A stretch of DNA of 64,000 bases. Source: Colius striatus (Eukaryota; Chordata; Aves; Coliiformes; Coliidae). A program made the position numbers and the translations under genes. Below are positions 1-12,000 of this stretch, piece by piece. The DNA lies in contig NC_084772.1 of NCBI RefSeq assembly GCF_028858725.1, forward strand, positions 22,669,548 through 22,733,547, written 5' to 3'. Under the pieces are notes generated by a model. It saw nothing but the letters and a program-made list of their open reading frames with translations, was not told the DNA's origin and did no database searches. The number at the start of each line of letters is the position of its first letter. The stretch's first letter is position 1.

Positions 1-1800
1 ATGTGTGTCTGTGTGTCCAAACGCACACTGTTCTGTGTGCACACACAGGCATCTCTCACTGCACCGATAAACATTCCCTCTCCTCCCAGCAGAGGCTGTA
101 TGCAGCTGTGATCCTGCCCTATAAAGCTTTAGTGGTATTCCTTCCTTCCTTCCTTCTTTCCTTCCTTCCTTCCTTCCTCCCTTCAGCGTGCTACCCGGAG
201 ACTTTCATGCTCCCTTCTCAGAGTCTCTCCTGAGCTGCAGAATTGGCATCTTTCCCTGAGGTTGTCCAAATGGCAAATGGCACCGTCTGTAGCTCGCATT
301 CTCTTGCAGCTTCTTATGGCATTTCTCTCTTGATGTCGGCTACTCCCTTTTGTTTGTTGTTGACTGGGCTGGGTGTGGTTGGGGGCTTTTTTTGGAGCTA
401 ATTGCAAAGGAACCCGAATGGCAAAATCCCGCCAACAGCTTGCGGAAAAAACAGAAAGAAAGGAAAAAAAAAAAGCCCACACAAACGCCTTCTGCTGCGA
501 CAGATGCCCATGTTGCCCCTGGCATGGAGAATGGGCACAAGGGGGTTGTTGTCGAGGTTTTTTTCTGTTGCTGTTTTTATTGTTCGCGTTTCCCTTTTCC
601 CTTTATTTTTCAAGACTCCAAGATGCCGGCCTCGGCGTGGAACGCAGCGGTGTCATGGCGGAGACGACGGCCTTTGTCTCCCAGGGTGTGAAAGCATCCG
701 TTGTGCTGGCTCCACTGCGGCAGAGCGACGCTTAAAGGGGGGAAAAGTGCGGAAAGTCCGAGTTGTGCGGAGCTGGCGGGGGAGCCTCCGGCCCCACGAC
801 GCCGTGCGTCCGAGGAAGGGCTCGCAGCGGAGGAGCTTGGTCTGTAATCCTGGCACTCGTGCCTCCAGTCGCTGCCTGCCGTTTGCTCCTGGGGGTCTGG
901 ATAATCTCCCTTGGCTTTACCGCACTGTCTGGCCCGCGCACAGGGCCCCCGTAACATATACCCGCTGCCGCGATCGCAGGGAGCTGTGGCGTTGCCACTG
1001 AATGGATGGCACTGTGCCAACTCCGCTGCCATCCGCCCTTGCAGCTCTTTTCCTCCCTCCTCCCTCCTGCTCTCCCCTCCTCCTCCTCCTCCCGTCGACT
1101 TGATGTTAATTAACACACGGGTTAATTGATTTTAAAAGCTGAAGAATTACAGTTAACTTTTCCCAGAGGGTCCGGCCGCCAGCCGCCTGGCACGGCACAG
1201 CCGCCCGCGCCGGGGCAGGGGGCAGGGGACAGCCCGCAGCAAAGCCAGCGGCCGCAGAGGGCCAGTGGCTGGGCGCCTGTTGGAGTGCGGCTGGGTGCTC
1301 CCGACGCGTCCTCCCGGCGTGTCACCACTATATTTTGCTATAAACAATCAAAGCCACCCCTCCTCTCGCCTCTCCCACCCACCCTCCTTTCAGACAGGCA
1401 AGCTCTGTCGAAGTTTCAGCGGTGAAGCCGTCCTCCCAAAGGCTTCTCACGACACGTCCATGAGCAGCTGGTCGCGGGGCTCCCCAGCCCAAGCACCCCA
1501 CCACCGCTGACGCGGGGCATCGCGGGACCGCTGCCCGTCACGGACTCCTCCTGTCTGCCAGGGCTCCCTTTCGTTTCCTTAATTGGCTCAGATGCGTCGC
1601 TTGGGGTAAAGCATCTCAACTAGGGGAAAGTTAGTTCACTGCAATTAGGAGAGAAATAAACCATATGAGAGCTTTGTTTTTGTGCTTTCGCTCCCCCTCG
1701 CCCCGAGCCCTGCTGCCAGCGAGGGCGAGTGGCGGTGCGGCGGGGAGGAGGCGCAGCGGCGCTGGGAACTTGCTGCTTCCACCTTCTTGTGCTTTCATTT
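1..1800. other. Noncoding left flank with a CpG-rich stretch
   Basis: No protein gene is recognisable. A TTCC microsatellite sits at 138-185. From about 620 to 1,520 and again at 1,690-1,770 CpG density rises (for example AGACGACGG at 662-670 and ACGACGCCGTGCGTCCGAG near 797), suggesting a weak or decayed CpG island. A palindromic homeobox-type TTAATTAA lies near 1,107. Confidence 0.5.
138..185. repeat. (TTCC)n microsatellite
   Basis: Eleven to twelve TTCC units with two interruptions. The plus strand is pure pyrimidine. Confidence 0.95.
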
Positions 1801-1819
1801 TATTTCATTTTGTTTTTTG

Positions 1820-1965
1820 AAAGCATGAAGCAAGTGAAGCGACGAGAGGAATCCATTATGCAAATCAGGTCACATTTGCATAATGTCTCATGACTGGAAT
1901 ATGCAAATGAGCTGTATAATTTATGAGTGCCAGTGTCTGTCTAAAAGTGTTTCCCAGAATTTATA
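1820..1965. promoter_or_regulatory. Probable conserved enhancer with three POU octamer sites
   Basis: Exact octamers occur at 1858-1865 (ATGCAAAT), 1874-1881 (ATTTGCAT) and 1901-1908 (ATGCAAAT), in alternating orientation within 51 bp, followed by TTTATGAG-type sites. The surrounding 140 bp has the even, low-CpG, AT-leaning texture of conserved noncoding elements near developmental genes. ZFHX3, a homeobox gene rich in such elements, is the expected neighbour. Octamers are seen; enhancer function is inferred. Confidence 0.5.
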
Positions 1966-2737
1966 AGAAGTGAGCCGTGGGGAGGGCAGCTGGGCTGGCT
2001 GCCCTGCCAGGAGGGCTCCGCGCTGGCTTTTCAAAGTGTTCCTTGAGACCAACAGCTCAAACGCTCGTTAATGAGAAACAAGCTCCCCTTCCTCCCCGTC
2101 CCCTCGGTTTATTTGCTGTTTCTCCCTCTGCCAAGCCCCCACCTGCTTCCCCCGAACTTCTCCAGGAGGCATGTGGCTGGTGCAGGGGAGCTGGAGCTGT
2201 GGCAGCCAGGCAGCCTCCGTGCAGGCTGGCTCAGCTCCGCGTGCCTCCGAGGCTCTTCCAGCAGGACAGACCCTGCCCCCAGGCACGCCAGCGCCGTGGG
2301 CACAGCGTGCGGCAGGAGCGGCGTTGAGGCGCTTGCCTTCCACAGGCATGGTGGGATTACTGCTCTTTTGCAGTGTGCCACACTCTCAGTGTGCTCTGAA
2401 TCAGACACCCATGCCTGACCTTCAGAAGAGCTGCAAGGTCGGGGCAGGGGTGGCAGTGCCAGTCGAGAGAGACTTTGAGTTTCGTGCCCAGAGCCGGCAG
2501 TGTTCAGCTTCAGCACTGGAGAGGTCTCTGGAATATCTGGAAATGCAGGACAGGTATCAAGACTCTTCGTTCTCTTTTTGTTTGTATTTTTTTCCCTCTT
2601 CTCTGCGTGTTTGGAGATCTTGGTTGGGAGCATCGGGACAATGCAGGTAGGCTGTGTGACACTGCGACAATGCCGCTCGGAACCGTCTGCACGGGGAGAG
2701 GGTAAATAACAGAAACTGGCACACGGAAAGCGGCGAC

Positions 2738-3090
2738 GTGGCTGCGGTGTGGCTCTGGTGCGTGGCTGTGGCTGCGGTGTGGCTCTGGTGCGTGGCTGTG
2801 GCTGCGGTGTGGCTCTGGTGCGTGGCTGTGGCTGCAGCATGGCTCTGGTGCGTGGCTGTGGCTGCGGTGTGGCTCTGGTGCGTGGCTGTGGCTGCGGTGT
2901 GGCTCTGGTGCGTGGCTGTGGCTGCGGTGTGGCTCTGGTGCGTGGCTGTGGCTGCGGTGTGGCTCTGGTGCGTGGCTGTGGCTGCGGTGTGGCTCTGGTG
3001 CGTGGCTGTGGCTGCAGCATGGCTCTGGTGCGTGGCTGTGGCTGCGGTGTGGCTCTGGTGCGTGGCTGTGGCTGCAGCGTGGCTCAGGCG
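2738..3090. repeat. 30-bp minisatellite, about 12 copies
   Basis: Unit CGTGGCTGTGGCTGCGGTGT followed by GGCTCTGGTG, with one partial copy (2738-2760) and eleven full copies to 3090. Most copies are identical. Units starting at 2821 and 3001 carry GCAGCAT in place of GCGGTGT, and the last (3061) is more divergent. Because 30 is a multiple of three it is open in several frames on both strands, but nothing supports translation. Confidence 0.97.
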
Positions 3091-6000
3091 TGTGGCTCCC
3101 AGCCTGCCTGCACCAGGCAGGGTCAGTGAGGGAGCAGTGTGGTGGGTGAGCCCAGGGGTCAGGCAGCTCAGCGTCACCCTTCCTCAGCTCTGGGAGGTTC
3201 CCAAAAGGGCTTTTGGGCAACAAAGTGTAATTTGCCTTTTTGAGAATCTGCATTTCAATTGTACAAACACTACCTGTTTCTGGTTTCGAAACAAGGCTTT
3301 TGGTGTTAGTTACCATTGAAGCTGATGAATCTCTCACTTTCAATCAGTTTCGAAATAGTGTGAGTCTTTGTATGGTTTATTTAGTAGATGAGGTCTTTGC
3401 TCTGACAGTGCTGTCACACTGAATGTCTCCAGTACACAGCAGTGAATTCATAAACTGTGCTTTTACCTGCAACTTGAGGATTCCAGGTGTGGGAATATAC
3501 AAGGACCCTCTGCATTAGGTATAAGGAAGACGAAACTGGCCTGACTTCTGTCGTGACAAGTGAGAGGCAGTAGCACATCTGGACTCCAAAGAGTGTTTTG
3601 GTTATGACTGCTCAGCTTTGGTGGCTCTCTCCTGCACTGAGGGGTGGCTGTCCCCATGCTGCTCGCCAGTGCAGTTAGCAGAGGAGTAGCTGAGTCTGAC
3701 CTGAAGCCTGTGTAGGATCAGGGCCACTGGGAGTGACCGGTGTGTCTGCCGAGGGCAGTGGGAGCCATGGTGCTGTGAGGGAGCAGTGGGGTTGCAGCAG
3801 CAAGGGCCAAGGGCAGCTCCACAGAATGTCCTGCAGCTCAGTGTCAGGAGTCAGGGCCAGTTTTGACCTCCAGGCAAAGCACCCTGCTTTGCTTGTAACA
3901 AAGCTCCAGCAAGCTGGGAAGAACTTGTTTGGGTGTTTGGTGTAGCGTCAGCAGATCCTGTGACAGGAGTGGAGCCGATTCCCTGGACAGTGCCTGTGAG
4001 GAGCAGCCCTGCCAGGACTGAGGCCTGGGGCCGTGGGCTGGGGGGGCACCACTGGCCATGGAGCCATTCACAGGCAGCAGAGGGAACTCGGTCTCCATCT
4101 AGGGAGAACCCATAGTGCTGGAGCTCACCCCTCCATGCTATGGTCTGCACAGGGTGCTGGTCTCGGTGCCTCCTCCCTGGCGCTGCTTCTAACCCACATG
4201 GTAGGGACAGAAGCAACAGCAGAGCTCTTTTCTCCTCAGAGCACAGTGCACTGTTCATGTTCCCCTGCTATCTCCCCTTCTCTCTCCAAGGTACAGGGCT
4301 TCCTGAGAGCCCTGCCATGCCATCCTCCTCTGTCCTGATGTCCTCCCAGAGGGCTGCCTGCTGAAGGACTCCTTCCCTTCCAATGGGCAGTGCTTTCTAT
4401 CTGTGTTGCACCTTTTGGTGTTTTTATAAAACCACCAAAACTTATGAGTGTTCTCTTGTGGTTTTGATGCTGCATTGAGGACTGGTGAATGTCCTGAGCT
4501 CTATATTTAGGGATGAAACAGCTTGTTTGGAATGGGAGAATGAAGGCTCGTCCAGCACATGCTCTGAAACTTCTTCATCTGCCAGACAAGATTTTCTGGT
4601 CTTTGTAGATCAAGTAACAAGGGACAGTGGCATGGGGAATCCCTCACACAGTGTTGCTCATTTATTGTCTGTGTTTCTGCTGAGGTGGTGTGTTTTGCCA
4701 GCTGAACAGAGTGCACCTGACAGACTTCTGTTGCTTTCTTCCACTGTTCTCCTGTGCTTGGCCTCCATGATTCCCCACCTGAGCTATTGGAAGAATTCCC
4801 TGCAGCAACATCCTTGAGACTTCCCAGGGGGCTTTGTCTGCAGTTCTTGCTTTCTGTACCTCAGTGGAGGTAAGACATCAGAAACACTAATCCAGCAGAC
4901 TTGTGAGCTGAGGCTTCTCTGCAGGTGGGGGCTTGCCTAACAGAGCATAGCTTAGCCATGTGCCTACTAACATCGCCAGTCATAATTTCCACCAAGATTT
5001 TCCCCCTTCCCACGAAGTGTCCTTGGTTTAAAGAATCATGTCACCTCTGCCACCTTCCTTTCCCCAAGTAGCAATGCTGGTTTAAGCAATGTGATACAGT
5101 AATAGGTAATCATCAGGACCTCCAGTTCCCTCCCCACCTCTCTTGGGTAAGGCATGTAACATCAGACAGTGCTACCCAGGGTTGGATGCATGCGCCTGAC
5201 TTTCCACTCCTACCAGCGTCAGGCTCCGTGACAGTGTGAGTTGTCGATGCCAACCAGTAACACACTTTCTTTGGGTTTCTTTGTTCCACTCTTCAGTTTT
5301 GCAGAGTAAGGGCAAGGTGCAGGCAGGGGTCTGAGCATAGCTTGCTGAACAGGTCCATGAATGCACTAGTCTATGAGCAACAGGTATTGGCCATCAGCCT
5401 TGGCACACCAGATGGATGTGCCTGACATGAAGAACAGCTTGTCTGCATGGGGTTTCTTGCCTGATGGTTGTAGATAACAACAGTTCTAAGCAAAGTGTGT
5501 AAAATCTTTAAATCTTTAACAAATCTCTCATTAATCCCAGCTAAGTAGATTAAAGCTGACTGCAGGCTTTAAAAGGAAGCAAGCTGATCACTTGTAGGAC
5601 AGAGAAAACATATACAATGAAAAACAGACAGATAGGCTGTAATGTGCAGTTTCTTGTTTCCTGGTCTAGATAGCAGTCAGACCACCAGACCTCGGTTCAG
5701 TGGACCCAAAGATTCAATGAGATGAGACTGTGCAGTGTGATTCTGTATTGCATGAGTCAGACATGTCAAAGATGCTCCAGGCAGATCCTGTCTCTGTGCT
5801 ACAGACTCGGGAACCAAAGCGGCTCTGTATGAATGTTTTTCTTCAGAAAAAACAAGACAGAATGCTGAAGTCCCAGATGAAAATCAGGATCCTTCTCAAG
5901 GTTCAGCCTGATGTTAAGGTCTTGAACATCAGAAGGGCCTCTGGTACTCTCCCTACGGTAGTTACTGGGACTGATCTGTATTTGTAGACATAACTCTGAT

Positions 6001-9000
6001 TGGCAGTGAATTGGTTAAATAGCAAAGTGAAATCCAACCAGATATTTATATTTTGCTTCAGTAACTGAAGGAGTGGATTTTGTAGGATTAGACTCTGAGC
6101 TGGAGTGATTTGGAGTTTCTTTTCCCTAGAACCAAGTGTTCCTTTTCTAAATGTATATTCTGAGGTGTGAAGTACATAAACAGGGAAAAAGTTCTTCCTC
6201 AGCTCCAATCTGAACCTCCCCTGGGGCAACTTGAGGCCATTTCCACTGTTTGCCCTTTTGAGAGCCGTTGAAATCTGAGGGTGCTTTGTGAGCAGGGCAG
6301 GTGGTCATCTCCCTCTTCTCCACCTCATCCTGCGAGATGGGCAGAAAACCAGACGGTAAAGGTGATTCAGACCAGGCAGTCACCATGCAGTCAGATCCTT
6401 AGGGGTAGAAGGAAGAAGCTAGCTGAAGGTTTCAAACCTGCTGTAGCACTTCTGTTAATATATTAAGTTTCGCTTTGTCTAATCATATAAGGAGAGGGCC
6501 CTGCTTCTCCCTCTACCAAAATGATGAGAGATTCCTACTATTGTTCTCAGGTTATCACAGGATATTGTACTTAAAGGCTGATCTCCTCACCTTGCTCCCC
6601 AAACAGGCAGCTTCCTCACCCTGTAAACTGCCCAAGGGCACAGTAAGTAGGTTAATGCTTGCTTTAGGGTTAGCCTGAGGGTGAGAGTCCCCCACAGGAA
6701 TAGCAGAGTTGTGTTTGCTCTGTGTGTATGAGAGTTCACGCTCAGGGAAGCCTTCAAGGTGAATGAATACCTACTGCTCCCATTTCCTTATTGTGTGCCC
6801 TTCCCTCCTTACTTCTGCCCCGTTAGTGGAAACCTCTGTAGCCTTGTGGCTGATCACCACTGGTCACTTTGCATAACAGGCCTGCTTTTTGCCTTGATTC
6901 TGTGCTCACTGATGCCTTGAGTCATTCTTTATGGTTTCGACTCCCTTGTTTGGGAGCAAGTGCAAAGCCCAAGGACAGAGAAACAAAAGCAATGTAAAAG
7001 GTAGAGGTTATATTCTTGGGTATGGTTTGCGTGCTGCAGTCATTAATATATTACAGCATGGAGAAATGGCTATTGCTGTGTTTCCTGTTTCCAAGATACA
7101 GCCTCTGTGCTGGGTTCCCTCATTGTTCTCTGCACTCAGAATCTGGAGCACGATTCACAAGTAGCTGAACATCTTGAAGAGGGTCAAGACAGCCCAAGGC
7201 GCCTCTTTGGGCTTTGAAGCCAAGTAGCTCAGGCCAAAGCAAGCAGCACTAATGTAGCTCCTGTGTGTCATCCTCCCTCCTAGGCAGGGAATCCCCTGTG
7301 CTGCTCTCTAGGGATGAGGAGATGCCCATGTGCCCTGCACTGCAGCAAGCACAGCTGCTATGAAGAGCAGCGGGCGAGGCAAACTCAGCTGCACAGCTCA
7401 AAGGCTGGGTGGCTTGCTTGCTGCTTGCCTCGTGCTCGGAGAGAAGAGCTGCCAGCTGCACAGGGCAGAAGCCCCACAGGTCAGACACTTACTGAGATCT
7501 AGAAACAAGATCTCTTCATGCTTTGTGTTTGCTCACCACCTCCTATTTAGACAGGCATTTACCTGGAGTAGCCAAGTACCCAGCTCTTCCTTGGTATCTT
7601 GTTTTTCTCAGAAACTCTTTGTTGAAAGAGATGGGCCTGACGTCTGTCCTCTCCACAGAAGCTTCTTACATTAGGGCAGACAAGCATGAGGAGGATCAGG
7701 TTGTTGCATCTTTTCCTTCCAGCTGTTTCTTATGAATCTCAAGGATGCTCATTTTTAATTTCTGTGAGGACTGTGGCCCTCATGCTGGTGCCTCTGGAGA
7801 ATGTATGGTTATCTCCTCGGCCCAGGACTTGCAGCCTGGATTCAGCTCTCTGCGAGACCAGGCAGGGTGAGGCAATTAAGGAATAAGATTTTCCTTGAGA
7901 TGGTGATATACTGAACATTTCAAACAGGTTTGGGAGTTGTTTGTGACCGGGAGCTGGCTGTTTTGCTGAAGATCAGAGACTGTTCAGCTGCAGAAAAGGA
8001 ATGTGACTAGAGACTTGAGTCTGTGTTTTGTCACATGAGTCCTTTGTGTAACCCAGCACGTTACACTGGGCATCCTTTCCATCAGCATGTGCCCAGCTGC
8101 CGTTTGAGGCAAAGGGGCAGAACATTGGGTGCCCACAAGGCACCTGTGGGTATTGGGCTGGTCAGGGCCAGGAGCACAGAGAAGGGATGGGAATGCAACA
8201 GAGTTCACTCAAGTTACTTTGGTCATGCCTCACCCATCAGTTTGCCCCAATTTCTCTTACTGACAGACAAATTCCAAAAAAGGAAACCAAACCAAAATAT
8301 GGCAGTGATTTTGAATTGCAAATCTGGGTGTTCAAGAGCCATGAAATGAGAAATTTAAGGTGCTTACTGCAACATGAATCCTCCCATGTTGGACATGAGC
8401 AGCATTCCCTATTCCTACTCAGAGTCCTAAATACTTATCTCAGTTAAAACAGATGCCCAGGCAGCTATGTCTGGCAGAAACAGGATCAGGAAGGAAAACA
8501 GGAAGGGTGTTAGATGTTCATTATGACAAGACACAGACTGTGGCAAGGTAAGGTTAAAAGTGTAGAACTGTGTATTCAAAGTTAATTTGCTATTTAAATG
8601 TTAATGTTTGAAGTTCTTGTGTTTAATTTCCATGTAGATATTAACTTGTATTTTAACATAAAGGTAGCATTGACATTTTCTATTAAAAGATTCTGGTTTT
8701 GGTTGCTCACCACTTCTTTACCAACTTTAACCTGACATTTCCTGCATTCATGTCTGGCTTGTCACAACTTTAATATTTTCTTTAATATTTCTGGAAAAAA
8801 AAAGGCCAAAAATTATTTTAACAGAAAAAAGCAAACAGGGCTTGTCCAGATTTGGGAGCAGAACCTTGCAGATGTTTCCTTGAAAAACACAAAATCCTCT
8901 GTGTGTTAATGTAAAGATCTCTGTATTCTTGCCAGAAATATTTTAGCAATGTCCCGCACTTGCTTTCAGAATTAGCCTTAACTTCTGACTTTCCTCACCC

Positions 9001-12000
9001 TCCAGCCACGCTGGCAGTGCCTGGGACTCTCTCCCACCCCCCTTCCCTGGGTGAGGACACTACTCAGTTCCACGCTCTGGCTGTATTCCCAAACTGCGAC
9101 AATCAGCCCAGTGGGGCAGCTTCAGCTCAGGTGGGTGGTTGCTGTTCATGTTTCTCATGAATGACGGGCAGTGGTTTGGGAATTGTCTCGGTGGGGAGTT
9201 GCTTTTAGTGATGGGCACAGCTGAGGGTTTGTTACATTACCCTGGATAAGCCAGGACCCTCGTAGACAGCTCCAGTTGTCCTTATCTTCAAAGGTTTCTG
9301 TGTGGAACACCAAGGTGTTTCTTTGTAGAATTGCTGCGCACTCACAGTTTTGCTTGAAACATATGAAATGCTATAAAGTTGTTAAGTGCGTCATAAATCA
9401 GAAGTAGACACCTCGAATCAAGCTTCTAAAATTAGAGGACACATCTAGTGCCTGGATGTCTCTCTCTGCCTCTATTTGGCGTTTGCAAAGTGTGGATAAT
9501 AAAACTCTTTCCTCGCAGGGTGCTGAGATGAGCTGATGCTCTTGGAGAATTCAGGTAGTGATGGATGTCGTAGAAATTAGCGACAATGTTCTGCACGGGG
9601 TGGGAAGAGTGTACACTAGGTGCAAGTTGGAGCCATGCAGTAAGTTGTGCAAGAGAAAAGGAACTGACTGATTATTACTTTTTCTGTGTACATTATCCAC
9701 CCTGTGAATGAGTAAGCCCAGGATACTACAGCACCACGTGATGGAGTCCAAATTATATGCTTACACAGAAGGGCCCAAATTATGCTGGCAACCTTAACTC
9801 TGTCGTAGCCATTGTTCTAATAGTTTCTTGTAATTGTGGTATTTTTCTAAAATAGTTCTACTGTAGGTACTATCTTGGAATTAAGGAATCACTTCTGTCC
9901 TGGTGCATGTTTCTGTACTTCGTCTGGCTAATGCGAACTGCAAGGGTTTGGCATTCTTTGAAAGCCTTCCTCAGTGGTAAATGTTAACGGAGACACCAGA
10001 GCGTTTTCCTGGCTATTAATCTACAGATAATAGAAGGTCCATTTCCTAAGTACACACAGAAAAGGAGAAGAAGAAATACTGGCTATGACACAAAATGAAT
10101 TGTCTTCCTCTATGCCCTTGTAACCTAGGGCATGTAGTGCAGGCTGCCAGCCATTGCGTTACAGATTTAAAAGTGCTGGAATCTCTCAGTTCTTTTGCAG
10201 GTTGCCTGATGGATTGGTGAGTAATGTACTTGAAGAGTGCATTACTAAGCCCCAGACTAATGGCTAGCTCTTGCCCATGGCTTTTGCTATAGATCATTCA
10301 TCGTGCTATTCATAAGCTCACTGCCAGTCTGTGTCTGGCACTTGTGCTGCTGCTGCTAACACTATTTGCCTGATGAATTCTGTGCAAACATCCCCCTTGT
10401 TTTCAGAAGGCAAGTGTTAAATGAGACGAAAAGAGTGAGCCACAGTTCTTCAGCAGTCCACTTCATGCTCTTTTGGAGGCCATGGTAAGGATAAAGTTAT
10501 GGACAGTATAGTCACTCACCCAGGATTACTAGCACAGCAGCCTATAAAAAACATCAGAGGTTTCTACACAGTGCAGAGCACCTTCCTATCACTTTCTAAT
10601 GAATTTATGCCTAGGAACTTTGCTTTCCTAGGAAGACTGATTTTACAGGCCATGGTAAGGTAGAATGGGGATGGAGAGGTGGCTGGGTTGCTGAGTATGG
10701 CTCTTCAAAAAGAAACTAATTAGTTCCTCTGATGCCCAGATGTAGTTATGGAATTGGGCTCTTATATGACCTAGAGAGGTGTAGGACCAGGCTTGACTTC
10801 TGAGCTGGCTCTGGTGGACAGGGCAGATGTGTGGACAGATGAATGAGCTGCCCTGCTTCCAGTCCCTAGCTGACTCTGAAGGTTTTCCTCTTTCTTTAGA
10901 CTCCATGACATTAACAGGATTCCAGGGCAACTGCGCAGGAGTTGTGGCTCCCTGGTGTGACAGAGACTATCTGGATCCCTCTCTGTTCCTTTGATTTGGA
11001 ATGCTGCACTCCCATGAGAAAAGAGCCATCCAGTCAACTATCCCACTTCCAGTTGTTTGAGCCATCCAGGACCCTTTCCAGTTCCTGAGTTCAGTCTGTT
11101 AGCTCTGCCAGTTAGAGAAGGTTTAAGCCTTGCTCTGCTATTCTGTGCTCTCTAGCTTTCTATTTTTGCAATTTCTGCAGTTCTTCATTAACATATTCCT
11201 GATGAACTTGTAAAAAAGATGAAGACCTCATCCAAAGGAATTTCCTCTGCAGCACTCATAGTAAAGATTGCTGCTAAAACTAGACAGCAGAACCAAAACT
11301 GTAAAAACAAGGCAAGTTCCTCAGTTCCAGTAGTTGTATGGAGCCAGAAATAGCCCAAACTGAGCAACAGACACTTTAAATAGTCTAGAAATGGTGTGTA
11401 TTCTGAGGGGACAGTAGTTATGACATCAGTGTACTTGGGGTGCTGGATGTTGTACTCGCTTAGAGAAAGACCTCATTTTACTGGGGCTGTTTGTGCACTT
11501 TAAATACGGCTCAGGCACCTTTTCATTGCCACAAGCAGACAGCAAATTCTGGTTCTACAGCCAAAGACTGAGGGTATTTTGGATACAGAAGCAGTCTGAA
11601 GATGCAGATGGCTGCAGACAAAGACAATGCTGCTAAAAAGGCATGTGTCATAAAGCCAGACATTCCCAGTGAGTATTGTCAACTGGTTTATTTGCGTGCT
11701 CTTTTGGAAGATGTTTCTGGTAATAAAGCGTCATCAACCTATTATTTATTTTGACCAATCTTTCTCGGCCTGCCTGTATAAAACCTTACAGTGGCCTGTA
11801 TTTAACAGAGAACATCCTCTGCTTGTTTCCTGTCTTGTAGCCTGAGTTTTCTTTCTTTAACAAGCACAACAGCATGCGACTCCATCTTCAAAGAGGAAAT
11901 TAATTCCGTCCGCAAAAGGGTCAAGTGCTAGAAAGTGCATAGCAATGCAGTTTGCGTGGCAGGATCCAGGAGATATGATGCTAATAAGATTCTAAGATGA

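Noticed and set aside
2109-3343. Open frames with SHSHAPEPHR-type or VAAVWLWC-type repeats
   Set aside because: They are created by a 30-bp minisatellite with period divisible by three. They are open on both strands at once, as expected for a repeat.
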